Below are positions 33,904-41,898 of a stretch of DNA of 64,000 nt, one piece after another. A program made the position numbers and the translations under genes. Every line of letters begins with the position of its first letter. Positions within the stretch are counted from its first letter, which is position 1. The stretch comes from an uncultured Burkholderiaceae bacterium. Its GTDB lineage: Bacteria; Pseudomonadota; Gammaproteobacteria; Burkholderiales; Burkholderiaceae_F. The notes beneath the pieces are model-generated. The model did not search any database, had not been told where the DNA came from, and was given only the letters and a program-made list of their open reading frames with translations. The stretch spans positions 1 through 64,000 of the forward strand of contig CALXQR010000004.1 in NCBI GenBank assembly GCA_944390675.1. Reading direction: 5' to 3'.

Positions 33904-35253
33904 ATGCTCTTATATTTTTCTGTGTCCAATTGGGGAATGATTCGCGATGAACTGAATTTTTCCATGGTTGCTGAAAGAGAGCAGGCGCATTCCGGGCGTC
34001 TCTATCCGCTCTCAAAATTCAAGCGCCGCGTTTTGCCTGTTGCTGCCATTTACGGTGCTAACGCAAGCGGAAAAAGTACGCTCATTGAAGCGCTGAGATT
34101 TGCTCAAATGTATGTTTTGATCGGACCGCGAAGCCGCACCGATAGGATTGCTCGGAAATTTTATCGTTTGGATAAAACATACCAAAACAAACCGACTGCT
34201 TTTTCGTTTGTGTTTGAAGTTGATGAAGATGTTTTTGAGTATCAGTTTTCTGTCAATGACGAAAGAGTTGTCGCTGAAGGGCTAAAGCAAATTCTGTCCA
34301 ACGATGAAAAGGTGATTTTTTCGCGTAACGAGAATGGGCTCGTTGAAATGAATGAGCCTCTCAAAAGCAGCACTAACGCTAAGGCCTATATTGAGGGATG
34401 TTCGTCCAATAAACTGTATGTGACAAACTTAATTAATCAAGGCAACACAGCTCTGAGTTTTGTCAATCAATGGTTTGAAAATATCCGAATTTTGACCCCT
34501 GATCAGATTTTTGGCGCTTTTAATTACTACGCAACCGATAACAGTCCGCTTTCCACTACGGGGAGTCAATTTTTTGATGTATTAAAAACCGGTATATGCG
34601 GTTTTGTAAGAGAAGAAGTCCCCGCCGAACAATTTCCTGTTCGTGAAGAAATGAAAGTTTGGCTAAGAGCAAATCCAGATAAAGAGTTGCCGATAATGTC
34701 TCCTATGAGGGATATGTTCGTTGCTCGTTGGGACAGTGTTGAGCAAAGGGTTCGTTTGTATCAAATCAAAACGACTCATAAATCTCTTGATGGTAACGAT
34801 GTTACCTTTAATGTCGGATTGGAATCGGACGGGACTCGTCGTTTGATGGATTTGCTGCCTATTTTTATGGGTTTGATTCAGACCAATCTTCAGGCAAGAC
34901 CTTTTATTTGCTTTGTTGATGAAATTGACAGAAGTTTGCATCCGTTGTTGCTCAAGAGAGTTTTATCGGACTATCTGGGTACGCTTAATGGCGATTGCCG
35001 TTCGCAACTTGTGTTTACTACGCACAATGCAGAATTGATTGATCAAAGCATTTTGCGTCGCGATGAAATTAACTTTTTGGAAAGAAATGCACAGGGAGCA
35101 GCCTCATTGAGCCGCTTGTCTGATTATCGTGATGAGAAGGGGAAGGCCGTTCGATTTGATGCTTTGCTTCAAAAACGCTATATGCGAGGGGATTTTGGGG
35201 GAATTCCTGATTTGCCCATGGTCAATATTTTTAGTTCTAAGCGCAACGATTAA
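33904..35253 (+). CDS. AAA15-type ATPase, putative defence gene
   Basis: The start at 33904 is set by AAGGAG six bases upstream; an ATG at 33880 has none. The 450-residue protein starts MLLYFSVSNWGMIRDELNFSM, the family's N-terminal strand, with Walker A GANASGKST near residue 48. The C-terminal half has the ABC-like signature region SDGTRRLMDLLPIF, Walker B ICFVDEIDRSLHP and TTHNAELID. This is an SMC/OLD-like AAA15 ATPase, of the kind found in RloA-type and PARIS systems. It is followed after 24 bases by a CoiA-like gene. The region is AT-rich relative to both neighbours. Confidence 0.88.
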   Translation: MLLYFSVSNWGMIRDELNFSMVAEREQAHSGRLYPLSKFKRRVLPVAAIYGANASGKSTLIEALRFAQMYVLIGPRSRTDRIARKFYRLDKTYQNKPTAFSFVFEVDEDVFEYQFSVNDERVVAEGLKQILSNDEKVIFSRNENGLVEMNEPLKSSTNAKAYIEGCSSNKLYVTNLINQGNTALSFVNQWFENIRILTPDQIFGAFNYYATDNSPLSTTGSQFFDVLKTGICGFVREEVPAEQFPVREEMKVWLRANPDKELPIMSPMRDMFVARWDSVEQRVRLYQIKTTHKSLDGNDVTFNVGLESDGTRRLMDLLPIFMGLIQTNLQARPFICFVDEIDRSLHPLLLKRVLSDYLGTLNGDCRSQLVFTTHNAELIDQSILRRDEINFLERNAQGAASLSRLSDYRDEKGKAVRFDALLQKRYMRGDFGGIPDLPMVNIFSSKRND

Positions 35254-35277
35254 TAATTAATAACGAAGGGGTTGAAT

Positions 35278-36036
35278 ATGAAATTTGCTTTACTTGGAAA
35301 CGAAAGAATTGTTGCTCAACCTCATATTAAGGGGGCGATCTGTCCTAAGTGTCATACAGAAGTTATTTCTAAGTGCGGTGAGATAAGGGTTAATCATTGG
35401 GCACATAAAAATAAAATTCAGTGCGATGAATGGATGGAGGAAAGTCAGTGGCGTGAACAGTGGTTAGACGAGTTTCCTTCTGAATGGCAGGAACAAATCA
35501 TTGAAAGAGGAATGGAAAGCCATTTTGCTGATATCCAAACACCTAACGATACAATCATTCTTTTACACCAATCACATTTAACCACTGAGATTATCAAAGA
35601 AAGGGAGGATTTTTATTTAACACCGGTCTGGTTAATTAACGCCGGACGATATAAAAAGGATGTCAATCGTTTTCTTAAATGTTTTGAACAAGCTTTCATC
35701 AAGGAACCCAAAAAAATACCAGAGAATCTCCGGTACTCTTTTTTACTTCTTAGTGAATTTAATGTAGATAAAGTATTTCATAGAAGTTGGTTAAGCTGTC
35801 ATTTCCCAGTCTTTTTAGATTACACGACAGCAACAGCAGGAAGGGATCATAGATACGCAGAGCAATTGGATTACTTGTGGTGTCTGATGCCTTATTCTGT
35901 TCAAGGATTCAGAATTTTATTTAAATTTACCAAACAGCAGTTAATTGAAAAGTTGATACACATGAAGGGAAGAACACTCGAGGAAATGAAACAACTTGAG
36001 CAAACTTTCATTAAGAATCATCCGCATCTTTACTAG
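35278..36036 (+). CDS. CoiA-like protein with zinc finger and nuclease-like domain
   Basis: The start at 35278 follows AAGGGG; an in-frame TTG lies six bases earlier. Residues 24-50 carry ICPKCHTEVISKCG, then NHWAHKNKIQCDEW, as in CoiA-family proteins. Next come WREQWLDEFPSEWQE, ESHFADIQTPNDTIILLHQS and REDFYLTPVWLINAG, matching the CoiA nuclease-like core (Asp, then Gln-x-Ser). CoiA is a competence factor in Gram-positives, but relatives occur widely in accessory islands. The AAA15 ATPase directly upstream suggests an ATPase-nuclease pair. Nuclease activity is inferred. Confidence 0.7.
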   Translation: MKFALLGNERIVAQPHIKGAICPKCHTEVISKCGEIRVNHWAHKNKIQCDEWMEESQWREQWLDEFPSEWQEQIIERGMESHFADIQTPNDTIILLHQSHLTTEIIKEREDFYLTPVWLINAGRYKKDVNRFLKCFEQAFIKEPKKIPENLRYSFLLLSEFNVDKVFHRSWLSCHFPVFLDYTTATAGRDHRYAEQLDYLWCLMPYSVQGFRILFKFTKQQLIEKLIHMKGRTLEEMKQLEQTFIKNHPHLY

Positions 36037-36094
36037 TTATTTTTTCATAAAAAATGAACGCTGATGACTTGGTAAAGAAATAAGTGTGTTATTA

Positions 36095-36115
36095 TTGTTA
36101 ACAAACTTGATAACA
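36095..36115. promoter_or_regulatory. Palindromic repeats ahead of the toxin-antitoxin pair
   Basis: TTGTTAACAA (36095-36104) is a perfect palindrome and TTGATAACAA follows within a few bases, just before the toxin start. This fits an operator bound by the antitoxin. Confidence 0.35.
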
Positions 36116-36124
36116 AACAGAACT

Positions 36125-36451
36125 ATGTACCAGATTGTTTATTACTCAGATGAAGTTTATGAAAATATTGAAAACTGGCCTGACAAAATAGCGGCTAGTT
36201 ATGCGAGGATCACTGATAGGATGGTCGAAAATGGACCTAACTTAGGTATGCCATATACCGAGGCAATTGGTGAAGGATTATTTGAGATTAGAGCCAGAGG
36301 GAAAGAAGGTATAGGAAGAGCCTTTTTCTGTACATTAATAGGTCAGAGGATAGTTGTTCTTCATGCCTTCATTAAAAAATCTCAAAAAACTCCCAAAAAG
36401 GAGTTAGAGCTGGCTCGTAAAAGAATGAAGGAGGTCAAAGAGAATGTTTAA
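36125..36451 (+). CDS. RelE/HigB-type toxin (Gp49-like)
   Basis: The start at 36125 (MYQIVYYSDEVYENIENWP) is the family's usual one; the frame also extends upstream to 36086. The 108-residue protein has LFEIRARGKEGIGRAFFC and IVVLHAFIKKSQKTPKKELELARKRM, standard for Gp49-like HigB toxins, which cleave mRNA at the ribosome. It overlaps the antitoxin gene by eight bases in the toxin-first HigBA order. It lies in the same AT-rich insert as the AAA15/CoiA pair. Confidence 0.9.
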   Translation: MYQIVYYSDEVYENIENWPDKIAASYARITDRMVENGPNLGMPYTEAIGEGLFEIRARGKEGIGRAFFCTLIGQRIVVLHAFIKKSQKTPKKELELARKRMKEVKENV

Positions 36452-36740
36452 ATTTTCGAGTAAAACACATGACCAACTGATTAAAAAATGGCGAGAAAAT
36501 CCTGAATTTGTTAAAGCTTATGAGGATTTGGAAGAAGAGTTTGCTTTACTGGATGAAGCAATAAAAAGTAGGAAAGAACAAAACCTAACACAAACAGAAG
36601 TCGCCTCAAGAATGGGAGTGCCTAGAAGTGCGGTCTGTCGTCTTGAGAGGGGCCTCGTTTCTGGGAAAATGCCTACTTTTCCCATGCTTAAGCGTTATGC
36701 GAAGGCAATAGGGAAAAAAGTAGAAATTAGGTTGATTTAA
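36444..36740 (+). CDS. HigA-type antitoxin (XRE HTH)
   Basis: A 98-residue protein. The N-terminal 45 residues (KKWRENPEFVKAYEDLEEEFALLDEAIKSR) precede an XRE HTH (NLTQTEVASRMGVPRSAVCRLERG), as in antitoxins paired with Gp49-like toxins. It should neutralise the toxin by binding and repress the pair through the upstream palindromes. Overlaps the toxin gene. Confidence 0.9.
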   Translation: MFKFSSKTHDQLIKKWRENPEFVKAYEDLEEEFALLDEAIKSRKEQNLTQTEVASRMGVPRSAVCRLERGLVSGKMPTFPMLKRYAKAIGKKVEIRLI

Positions 36741-36763
36741 AAATTCTTTGAATTGGTGCTCTT

Positions 36764-37906
36764 ATGCTGAACTTTAATTATTGCAATCCCACCCGCATTC
36801 TCTTCGGGCGCGACGAACATAAAAAAATCGGTGAAGCTCTTAAAAAAGAGGGTGTGGGCAAGGTGCTGATTGTCTACGGGGGCGGAAGCGCCTTGAAAAA
36901 CGGCACGATTTCCGCAGTTCAAACGTCTTTGGAAGAAGTCGGTATTGAATACTTCACGATCGGGGGCGTTCGTGCAAATCCCACGCTTGAATTTGCCGGT
37001 AAAGTGAAGAAGATTGCCCTTGACTCTCAAGTAGACGCCCTTTTAGCTGTGGGCGGCGGCAGCGTCATCGATACCTGCAAGGTCGCAGCCGCTTGGGCAA
37101 AGTACGAGGGCGACGCATGGGACTTCTTCACGAAGGGCGTTGCCATTAAGGATGCCATTCCTGTGGCCTGCGTGCTCACGATCCCTGCGGCCGGAAGTGA
37201 GCAGTCCATTCGCATGGTGATCAATCACAATGATTTAAAGCTCGGTACCGCAAGCGAAAAAATCCGCCCAATGATCTCCGTTGTCAACCCTGAGCTCTTT
37301 TTCACGCTGCCTGAAAATCAGATCACAGCCGGTGTCGTGGACATGATCAGCCACATCTTTGAGCGCTATTTCACCAATACTGAACACGTGGAATTCGTGA
37401 GCGGTCAGGCCGAAGCCGCTATTCGCACCGCGCTTGAAATGGGCCCGAAGCTTCTCGAAAATTCCAAAGACTATGACGCCTGGTGTCAGATCGCCATGGT
37501 GGGCAGCTGGGCGCACAACGGCTACTACGGTTTGGGTCAAGTCGAAGACTGGGCGTGTCACGCGATGGAGCATGAGCTCTCCGCCTTTGATCCGACGATT
37601 ACGCATGGGGCAGGCTTGGCGGTCATTACACCTGCTTGGCTGCGCTATGTCGCCTCGGTGAACCCCGCGCGCATGATGCGTTTTGCCAAAGAAATAATGG
37701 GTGCCGAAAGTGTGGAAGAGGGGATTGCCAAGCTCGAGGCCTTCTATCGCACGATGAAGATGCCTTCTAAACTCTCTGAATTCGGTTTAACGGAAGAGGC
37801 GCTGCAGGCATGTGCCAAGAGCGCCTGCGCCCGCACGGGCACGATCGGCCAGTTTAAGAAACTCACGTCTGACGACGTTTTGGCTATCTACAGAAGTGTC
37901 TTTTAG
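36764..37906 (+). CDS. Iron-containing alcohol dehydrogenase (BdhA/YqhD-like)
   Basis: A 380-residue cytoplasmic enzyme. The nucleotide-binding motif VGGGSVIDTCK and metal-site regions (AGVVDMISHIFERYF, HELSAFDPTITHGAGLAVITP) match NADPH-dependent butanol or aldehyde dehydrogenases of the YqhD/BdhA branch. It probably reduces aldehydes to alcohols under anaerobic conditions. The composition returns to core GC content at this gene. Confidence 0.9.
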   Translation: MLNFNYCNPTRILFGRDEHKKIGEALKKEGVGKVLIVYGGGSALKNGTISAVQTSLEEVGIEYFTIGGVRANPTLEFAGKVKKIALDSQVDALLAVGGGSVIDTCKVAAAWAKYEGDAWDFFTKGVAIKDAIPVACVLTIPAAGSEQSIRMVINHNDLKLGTASEKIRPMISVVNPELFFTLPENQITAGVVDMISHIFERYFTNTEHVEFVSGQAEAAIRTALEMGPKLLENSKDYDAWCQIAMVGSWAHNGYYGLGQVEDWACHAMEHELSAFDPTITHGAGLAVITPAWLRYVASVNPARMMRFAKEIMGAESVEEGIAKLEAFYRTMKMPSKLSEFGLTEEALQACAKSACARTGTIGQFKKLTSDDVLAIYRSVF

Positions 37907-37987
37907 GCACAACGCCTCAGAAGCCTTCTTTACAAAGCTCTTTGACGGGGGCTAAAATACCCCCATCAGTTAAATAGGAAGATTCAA

Positions 37988-38032
37988 GTGACTTTGATGC
38001 GATTGACCGCTCGAACTACAACGACTCGTTAA
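37988..38032 (+). CDS. thrS leader peptide (MTLMRLTARTTTTR)
   Basis: The frame GTG ACT TTG ATG CGA TTG ACC GCT CGA ACT ACA ACG ACT CGT TAA encodes 14 residues with four consecutive Thr codons using three different codons, and six Thr in all. TAGGAAG sits six bases before the GTG. It lies about 120 bases ahead of thrS and is followed by competing hairpins and a terminator. This is the layout of the thr, leu and his operon leaders, where a ribosome stalled on scarce charged tRNA prevents termination. Confidence 0.75.
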   Translation: MTLMRLTARTTTTR

Positions 38033-38113
38033 CAATTTGCTAACGAGCCCGCTTGTGTTGCTTGAAATTATCCAATCTTAAAAGTGTGGCTTATCGGTAA
38101 GCCACATTTTTTT
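38025..38113 (+). promoter_or_regulatory. Transcription attenuator of thrS
   Basis: CTCGTTA (38025-38031) pairs with TAACGAG (38041-38047) across the leader stop codon. The terminator is TGTGGCTTA (38085-38093), TCGG loop, TAAGCCACA (38098-38106), then seven T. If a ribosome stalls on the Thr codons, TAACGAGCC is freed and its AGCC could pair with GGCT in the terminator's left arm as an antiterminator. The stems are seen; the switch is inferred. Confidence 0.75.
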
Positions 38114-38148
38114 ATATATAAGTTACCGAAAGAAAAAGGAATGGAAAA

Positions 38149-40062
38149 ATGCTATCCGTAACGCTTCCAGACGGTTCCAAACGTGAATTTGAATCGGCTG
38201 TGTCCGTGGCTGATGTCGCCAAAAGCATCAGCGTGAGTCTTGGCAAGGCGGCGCTCGCCGGGCGCCTTGACGGCAAGTTGGTTGACACTTCTTTTGTGAT
38301 CGATCACGACGCGACGCTTTCCATCATCACAGAAAAAGACCCCGAAGCGCTTGAAATCGTTCGTCACTCCACGGCTCATTTGATGGCTCAGGCTGTCAAA
38401 GAACTCTATCCGGATGCCCAGGTGACGATCGGACCGGCAATTGAAAACGGCTTTTACTATGACTTCTCCTACAAGCGCCCCTTCACGCCCGAAGATTTGA
38501 CGGCGATTGAAAAGCGCATGGATGAGTTGGCCGCGAAAAACATTCCCATCGTCCGCAAGGAAATGAAGCGCGAAGACGCGATCGCCTTCTTCTTAAAGGA
38601 AGGTGAAAAGTACAAGGCTGAACTTGTTGAAGCTATTCCTGAAGGCGAAACGATCTCCCTTTATGAACAAGGCGATTTCATCGATTTGTGCCGTGGTCCT
38701 CACGTGCCGTCAACGGGCAAACTCAAGGTGCATAAGTTGATGAAGGTGGCCGGCGCCTACTGGCGAGGCGACGCTAAAAACGAAATGCTGCAGCGCATTT
38801 ACGGCACGGCATGGTTGAAGAAAGACGACCTTAAAGCCTACCTCACGATGCTTGAAGAAGCTGAAAAGCGTGACCACCGCCGCTTAGGCAAAGAACTCGA
38901 TCTCTTCCACCTGCAGGAAGAAGCCCCTGGCATGATTTTCTGGCACGCCAAGGGCTGGGCGCTGTGGCAGCAAGTTGAAAAATACATGCGCACGATCTAT
39001 CAGGACAACGGCTACGACGAAGTGAAGGCTCCGCAGGTGCTGGACCGTTCGCTTTGGGAACGTTCCGGCCACTGGGCGAAGTATCGTGAAAACATGTTCA
39101 CGACGGAATCCGAAAACCGTTACTACGCCTTAAAGCCCATGAACTGCCCGGGCCACATCCAGATCTTTAATTCTGCGCTTCGCAGCTACCGCGATCTGCC
39201 GATGCGTATCGGTGAATTCGGTCAGTGCCACCGCAACGAACCGTCCGGTTCCCTGCATGGGCTGATGCGCGTGAGAGGCTTCACGCAGGACGACGGTCAC
39301 ATTTTCTGCACGGAAGATCAGATTTTGGCCGAATGCGAATCCTATTCGAAGCTCGTCAAAGAGGTTTATCACACCTTTGGCTTTGACAACATTTCCTATA
39401 AGGTTGCCACGCGCCCTGAAATGCGCATCGGTGAAGATGCCGCTTGGGATAAGGCCGAGGCCGCTTTGATGCAAAGCTTGGATGCGTTGGGCTTGAAGTA
39501 TGACATTCTGCCCGGCGAAGGCGCCTTCTACGGTCCGAAGATTGAATATCACTTAAAGGACTGCTTGGGCCGCTCTTGGCAGTGCGGCACGATCCAGGTT
39601 GACTTCCAAATGCCGGGCCGCTTGGGCGCCGAATATGTTGCCGAAGACAATTCGAGAAAGACGCCTGTGATGCTGCACCGCGCCATCATCGGTTCGCTTG
39701 AACGCTGGATCGGTATGCTGATCGAACACTATGCGGGTGCGATGCCCGTGTGGTTGGCGCCGGTTCAGGTCGCGATTGCCAGCATCACCGAACACCAAAA
39801 CGGCTACGTTGAAGAAATCGCCCAGAAGATGAAGGCGGCGGGTCTTCGCGTGCAAAAAGACGAACGCAACGAAAAGATCAACTACAAGATTCGTGAATTG
39901 AGCTTGCAGAAGATCCCCTACATTGTTGTGGTGGGTGACAAGGAAATGCAGGCGGGCACGGTCGCTGTGCGCGCCCGCGGCGGCAAGGACTTAGGCGTGA
40001 TGCCGATTGATGAGTTCATTGCCCGCGTGGTTGAAGAAAACGACAAAAAGGTCAATGGCTAA
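38149..40062 (+). CDS. thrS: Threonyl-tRNA synthetase
   Basis: At 637 residues it is standard length. Domains in order: TGS (1-62), editing domain with [16 protein letters not shown] and [11 protein letters not shown] (about 70-225), class II catalytic core (about 240-535; [42 protein letters not shown]) and anticodon-binding domain (540-637). AAAAAGGAA precedes the ATG. Its upstream region carries a Thr-codon leader peptide and attenuator. First gene of thrS-infC-rpmI-rplT. Confidence 0.98.
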   Translation: MLSVTLPDGSKREFESAVSVADVAKSISVSLGKAALAGRLDGKLVDTSFVIDHDATLSIITEKDPEALEIVRHSTAHLMAQAVKELYPDAQVTIGPAIENGFYYDFSYKRPFTPEDLTAIEKRMDELAAKNIPIVRKEMKREDAIAFFLKEGEKYKAELVEAIPEGETISLYEQGDFIDLCRGPHVPSTGKLKVHKLMKVAGAYWRGDAKNEMLQRIYGTAWLKKDDLKAYLTMLEEAEKRDHRRLGKELDLFHLQEEAPGMIFWHAKGWALWQQVEKYMRTIYQDNGYDEVKAPQVLDRSLWERSGHWAKYRENMFTTESENRYYALKPMNCPGHIQIFNSALRSYRDLPMRIGEFGQCHRNEPSGSLHGLMRVRGFTQDDGHIFCTEDQILAECESYSKLVKEVYHTFGFDNISYKVATRPEMRIGEDAAWDKAEAALMQSLDALGLKYDILPGEGAFYGPKIEYHLKDCLGRSWQCGTIQVDFQMPGRLGAEYVAEDNSRKTPVMLHRAIIGSLERWIGMLIEHYAGAMPVWLAPVQVAIASITEHQNGYVEEIAQKMKAAGLRVQKDERNEKINYKIRELSLQKIPYIVVVGDKEMQAGTVAVRARGGKDLGVMPIDEFIARVVEENDKKVNG

Positions 40063-40252
40063 GCCTTGGTCTTTTAGTTAAGACTCCCGGCCGCGGCGAC
40101 AGAAGATGTTGTTTCGGCCGGGTTATTTTTTGCTCGCGTGACCGCAAAATGTTGTTTTTTTGCGAGTAAGTCTGCAAAATTTCGGACGAAAGTGGTAAAG
40201 TGAGCGCTTCGCGCCGCTTTGCGCGGACTTCAATAGAGTTTTTAGGAGAACG

Positions 40253-40777
40253 ATCATAGCTCAAGAACGTACGCACCGAATCAATCGTGAGATTCGCGTG
40301 CCTGAAATTCGCTTGACGGGTGTCGACGGCACCCAAATCGGTATTGTGCGCACCTCGGAAGCTTTGGCGATGGCCGAAGAAGCCGGTGTGGATTTGGTGG
40401 AAGTGGCCGCCAAGGCCAATCCTCCTGTGTGCCGCCTCATGGATTACGGCAAGTTCCGCTATCAGGAACAAAAGCGCCAGCAGGAAATCAAGGCTAAGCA
40501 AAAAGTCATTCAGGTCAAGGAAGTGAAATTCCGTCCGGCCACCGATGAAAATGACTACCAGACGAAGCTTCGCGCGCTCACCCGTTTCTTGGGTGACGGC
40601 AACAAGGCCAAAGTGACGCTTCGCTATCGCGGCCGCGAAATGGCGCACCAGGATTTGGGTCAGGACGTGCTCACGCGCATTCGTGAAGACCTCGCTGAAA
40701 TCGCACAAGTCGAGCAGTTCCCGAAACTTGAAGGGCGCCAGATGATTATGGTACTTGCGCCCAAACGTAAAAAGTAA
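40253..40777 (+). CDS. infC: Translation initiation factor IF-3, non-AUG start
   Basis: The product [18 protein letters not shown]... is clearly IF-3, 174 residues, with both IF-3 domains. No ATG, GTG or TTG exists near its true N-terminus: AGGAG at 40243-40247 is followed by ATC ATA GCT CAA, so translation must start at ATC (40253) or ATA (40256). The first conventional start in frame is GTG 40298, which would delete the RINREIRV segment. In E. coli infC starts at AUU, letting IF-3 repress its own synthesis by rejecting non-canonical starts, and the same control is expected here. The choice between ATC and ATA is uncertain. Confidence 0.93.
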   Translation: MIAQERTHRINREIRVPEIRLTGVDGTQIGIVRTSEALAMAEEAGVDLVEVAAKANPPVCRLMDYGKFRYQEQKRQQEIKAKQKVIQVKEVKFRPATDENDYQTKLRALTRFLGDGNKAKVTLRYRGREMAHQDLGQDVLTRIREDLAEIAQVEQFPKLEGRQMIMVLAPKRKK

Positions 40778-40796
40778 TAAAATCCGCTTTTTTGCA

Positions 40797-40923
40797 AGCC
40801 GAGTCATTCTTCAAGAATCCTCCGCGGTGCGGTTTTGCGCGCTGCGATACGGTTGAAATGGGACTCGGCTGATAACAAGTGAGACCCGGCCGACAAGTCT
40901 TTCGCGGGGTGCGAAAGCGCCGG
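40797..40923 (+). promoter_or_regulatory. Structured leader between infC and rpmI, possible L20 control site
   Basis: AGCCGAGTC (40797-40805) pairs at a distance with GACTCGGCT (40862-40870). Next, CCGGC (40886-40890) pairs with GCCGG (40919-40923) enclosing the perfect hairpin CTTTCGC-GGGGT-GCGAAAG (40899-40917). Ribosomal protein L20 represses rpmI-rplT through structured RNA in this position in other bacteria. No L20 motif match was tested. Confidence 0.5.
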
Positions 40924-40956
40924 TGATCATCTAATAACAAAAGGAAATCGGTCAAA

Positions 40957-41154
40957 ATGCCGAAGATGAAAACGAAAAAGGCTGCCTCCAAGCGCTTTAA
41001 GGTGCGTTCCGGCGGCTCCATCAAACGTGCTCACGCCACCAAGCGTCACATTCTTTCCCATCGTACGACGAAGAACAAGCGTCACCTTCGCGGAATGGTC
41101 ACCATTCACGACTCTGACAGCAAGTCCATCCATCGTATGTTGCCCTACGCTTAA
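40957..41154 (+). CDS. rpmI: 50S ribosomal protein L35
   Basis: At 65 residues it has full family length. It starts [20 protein letters not shown] and continues [23 protein letters not shown], typical L35. AAAAGGAAA precedes the ATG. Between infC and rplT in the conserved order. Confidence 0.98.
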   Translation: MPKMKTKKAASKRFKVRSGGSIKRAHATKRHILSHRTTKNKRHLRGMVTIHDSDSKSIHRMLPYA

Positions 41155-41171
41155 TAGTTGAGGAGAGAAAG

Positions 41172-41522
41172 ATGCCCAGAGTAAAACGTGGTGTAACCGC
41201 TCGCGCTCGTCATAAGAAGATCATGAAGCTCTCGAAGGGTTTCATCCTTCGTCGCAACAATGTTTTCCGCGTTGCCAAGCAAGCGGTGATGAAGGCCGGT
41301 CAATACGCTTATCGTGACCGCCGCAACAAGAAGCGCGTTTTCCGTCGTTTGTGGATCGCTCGTATTAATGCCGGCGCTCGCGCCAACGGCATGAGCTACA
41401 GCGTGTTCATGAACGGCTTGAAGAAGGCCAACATCGCTTTGGACCGCAAGGTTCTTTCCGATATGGCGATCTTCGACAAGGCCGGCTTTGCCAGCCTCGT
41501 GGAAAAGGTGAAAAGCCTCTAA
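41172..41522 (+). CDS. rplT: 50S ribosomal protein L20
   Basis: A 116-residue protein ([20 protein letters not shown]), the assembly protein of the 23S rRNA and usual autorepressor of this operon. GGAGAG precedes the ATG, 17 bases after rpmI. Followed by a strong terminator. Confidence 0.98.
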   Translation: MPRVKRGVTARARHKKIMKLSKGFILRRNNVFRVAKQAVMKAGQYAYRDRRNKKRVFRRLWIARINAGARANGMSYSVFMNGLKKANIALDRKVLSDMAIFDKAGFASLVEKVKSL

Positions 41523-41546
41523 TTCGTTCAAAACGAATCACTGAAA

Positions 41547-41582
41547 AAAGCCGAGAGCCTCAAAAAGCTTTCGGCTTTTTCA
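41547..41582 (+). terminator. Rho-independent terminator of the thrS-rplT operon
   Basis: AAAGCCGAGAGC pairs with GCTTTCGGCTTT (one mismatch), followed by a T-run ending about 41580. Confidence 0.8.
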
Positions 41583-41609
41583 ATCGTCTGCGAAATCTCT
41601 TTTTTGTAC

Positions 41610-41662
41610 TTCTTCACAGCTTTTCACAAGATTTCCCAAAGTTGTCCACAGCGTTGTGCACA
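41610..41662. other. Cluster of DnaA-box-like 9-mers
   Basis: TTCTTCACA (41610), CTTTTCACA (41620), TTGTCCACA (41642) and TTGTGCACA (41654) lie within 53 bp. Three differ from TTATNCACA by one base and one by two. The last is part of the palindrome TTGTGCACAA. No dnaA or dnaN gene is near, so a replication origin is unlikely, but a DnaA-titration or regulatory site is possible. Confidence 0.3.
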
Positions 41663-41722
41663 AATTTAGTGGAAAAGTCCACGGCCAGTATTTTCTAAAT
41701 ATTAAAAGTTTGTTCGCAGCGC

Positions 41723-41760
41723 GAACGTTCGCGACTCGAACGTTCGTAAGGCGAACATTC
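41723..41760. repeat. Three phased GAACGTTC palindromes upstream of gltX
   Basis: GAACGTTC (41723-41730), GAACGTTC (41738-41745) and GAACATTC (41753-41760) repeat with an exact 15-base period, about 140 bases before gltX. This looks like a binding array for a dimeric DNA-binding protein. Confidence 0.55.
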
Positions 41761-41898
41761 TGTTGTTTTTTCTCTGATTTTGATTCGTGCTGATTGCTGT
41801 GGCTTATTTCAAAAGGATTTTCTGAGGAACTTCCTAGACGAACGCCTGTCGATGGCTTAAAATCAACCAATTCGTTTTAATTGTTGTTGATACAAAAA

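Noticed and set aside
40298-40777. GTG at 40298 as the infC start
   Set aside because: It would remove the conserved IF-3 N-terminus, which is encoded in frame after AGGAG upstream.
41610-41760. A chromosomal replication origin
   Set aside because: No dnaA, dnaN, rpmH or gyrB nearby and no AT-rich 13-mer unwinding array; only imperfect DnaA boxes.
41580-41870. Minus-strand frame with NVRLT/NVRVA/NVRAA repeats before gltX
   Set aside because: The peptide repeat is a by-product of the 15-bp DNA palindrome array; no ribosome-binding site or homology.
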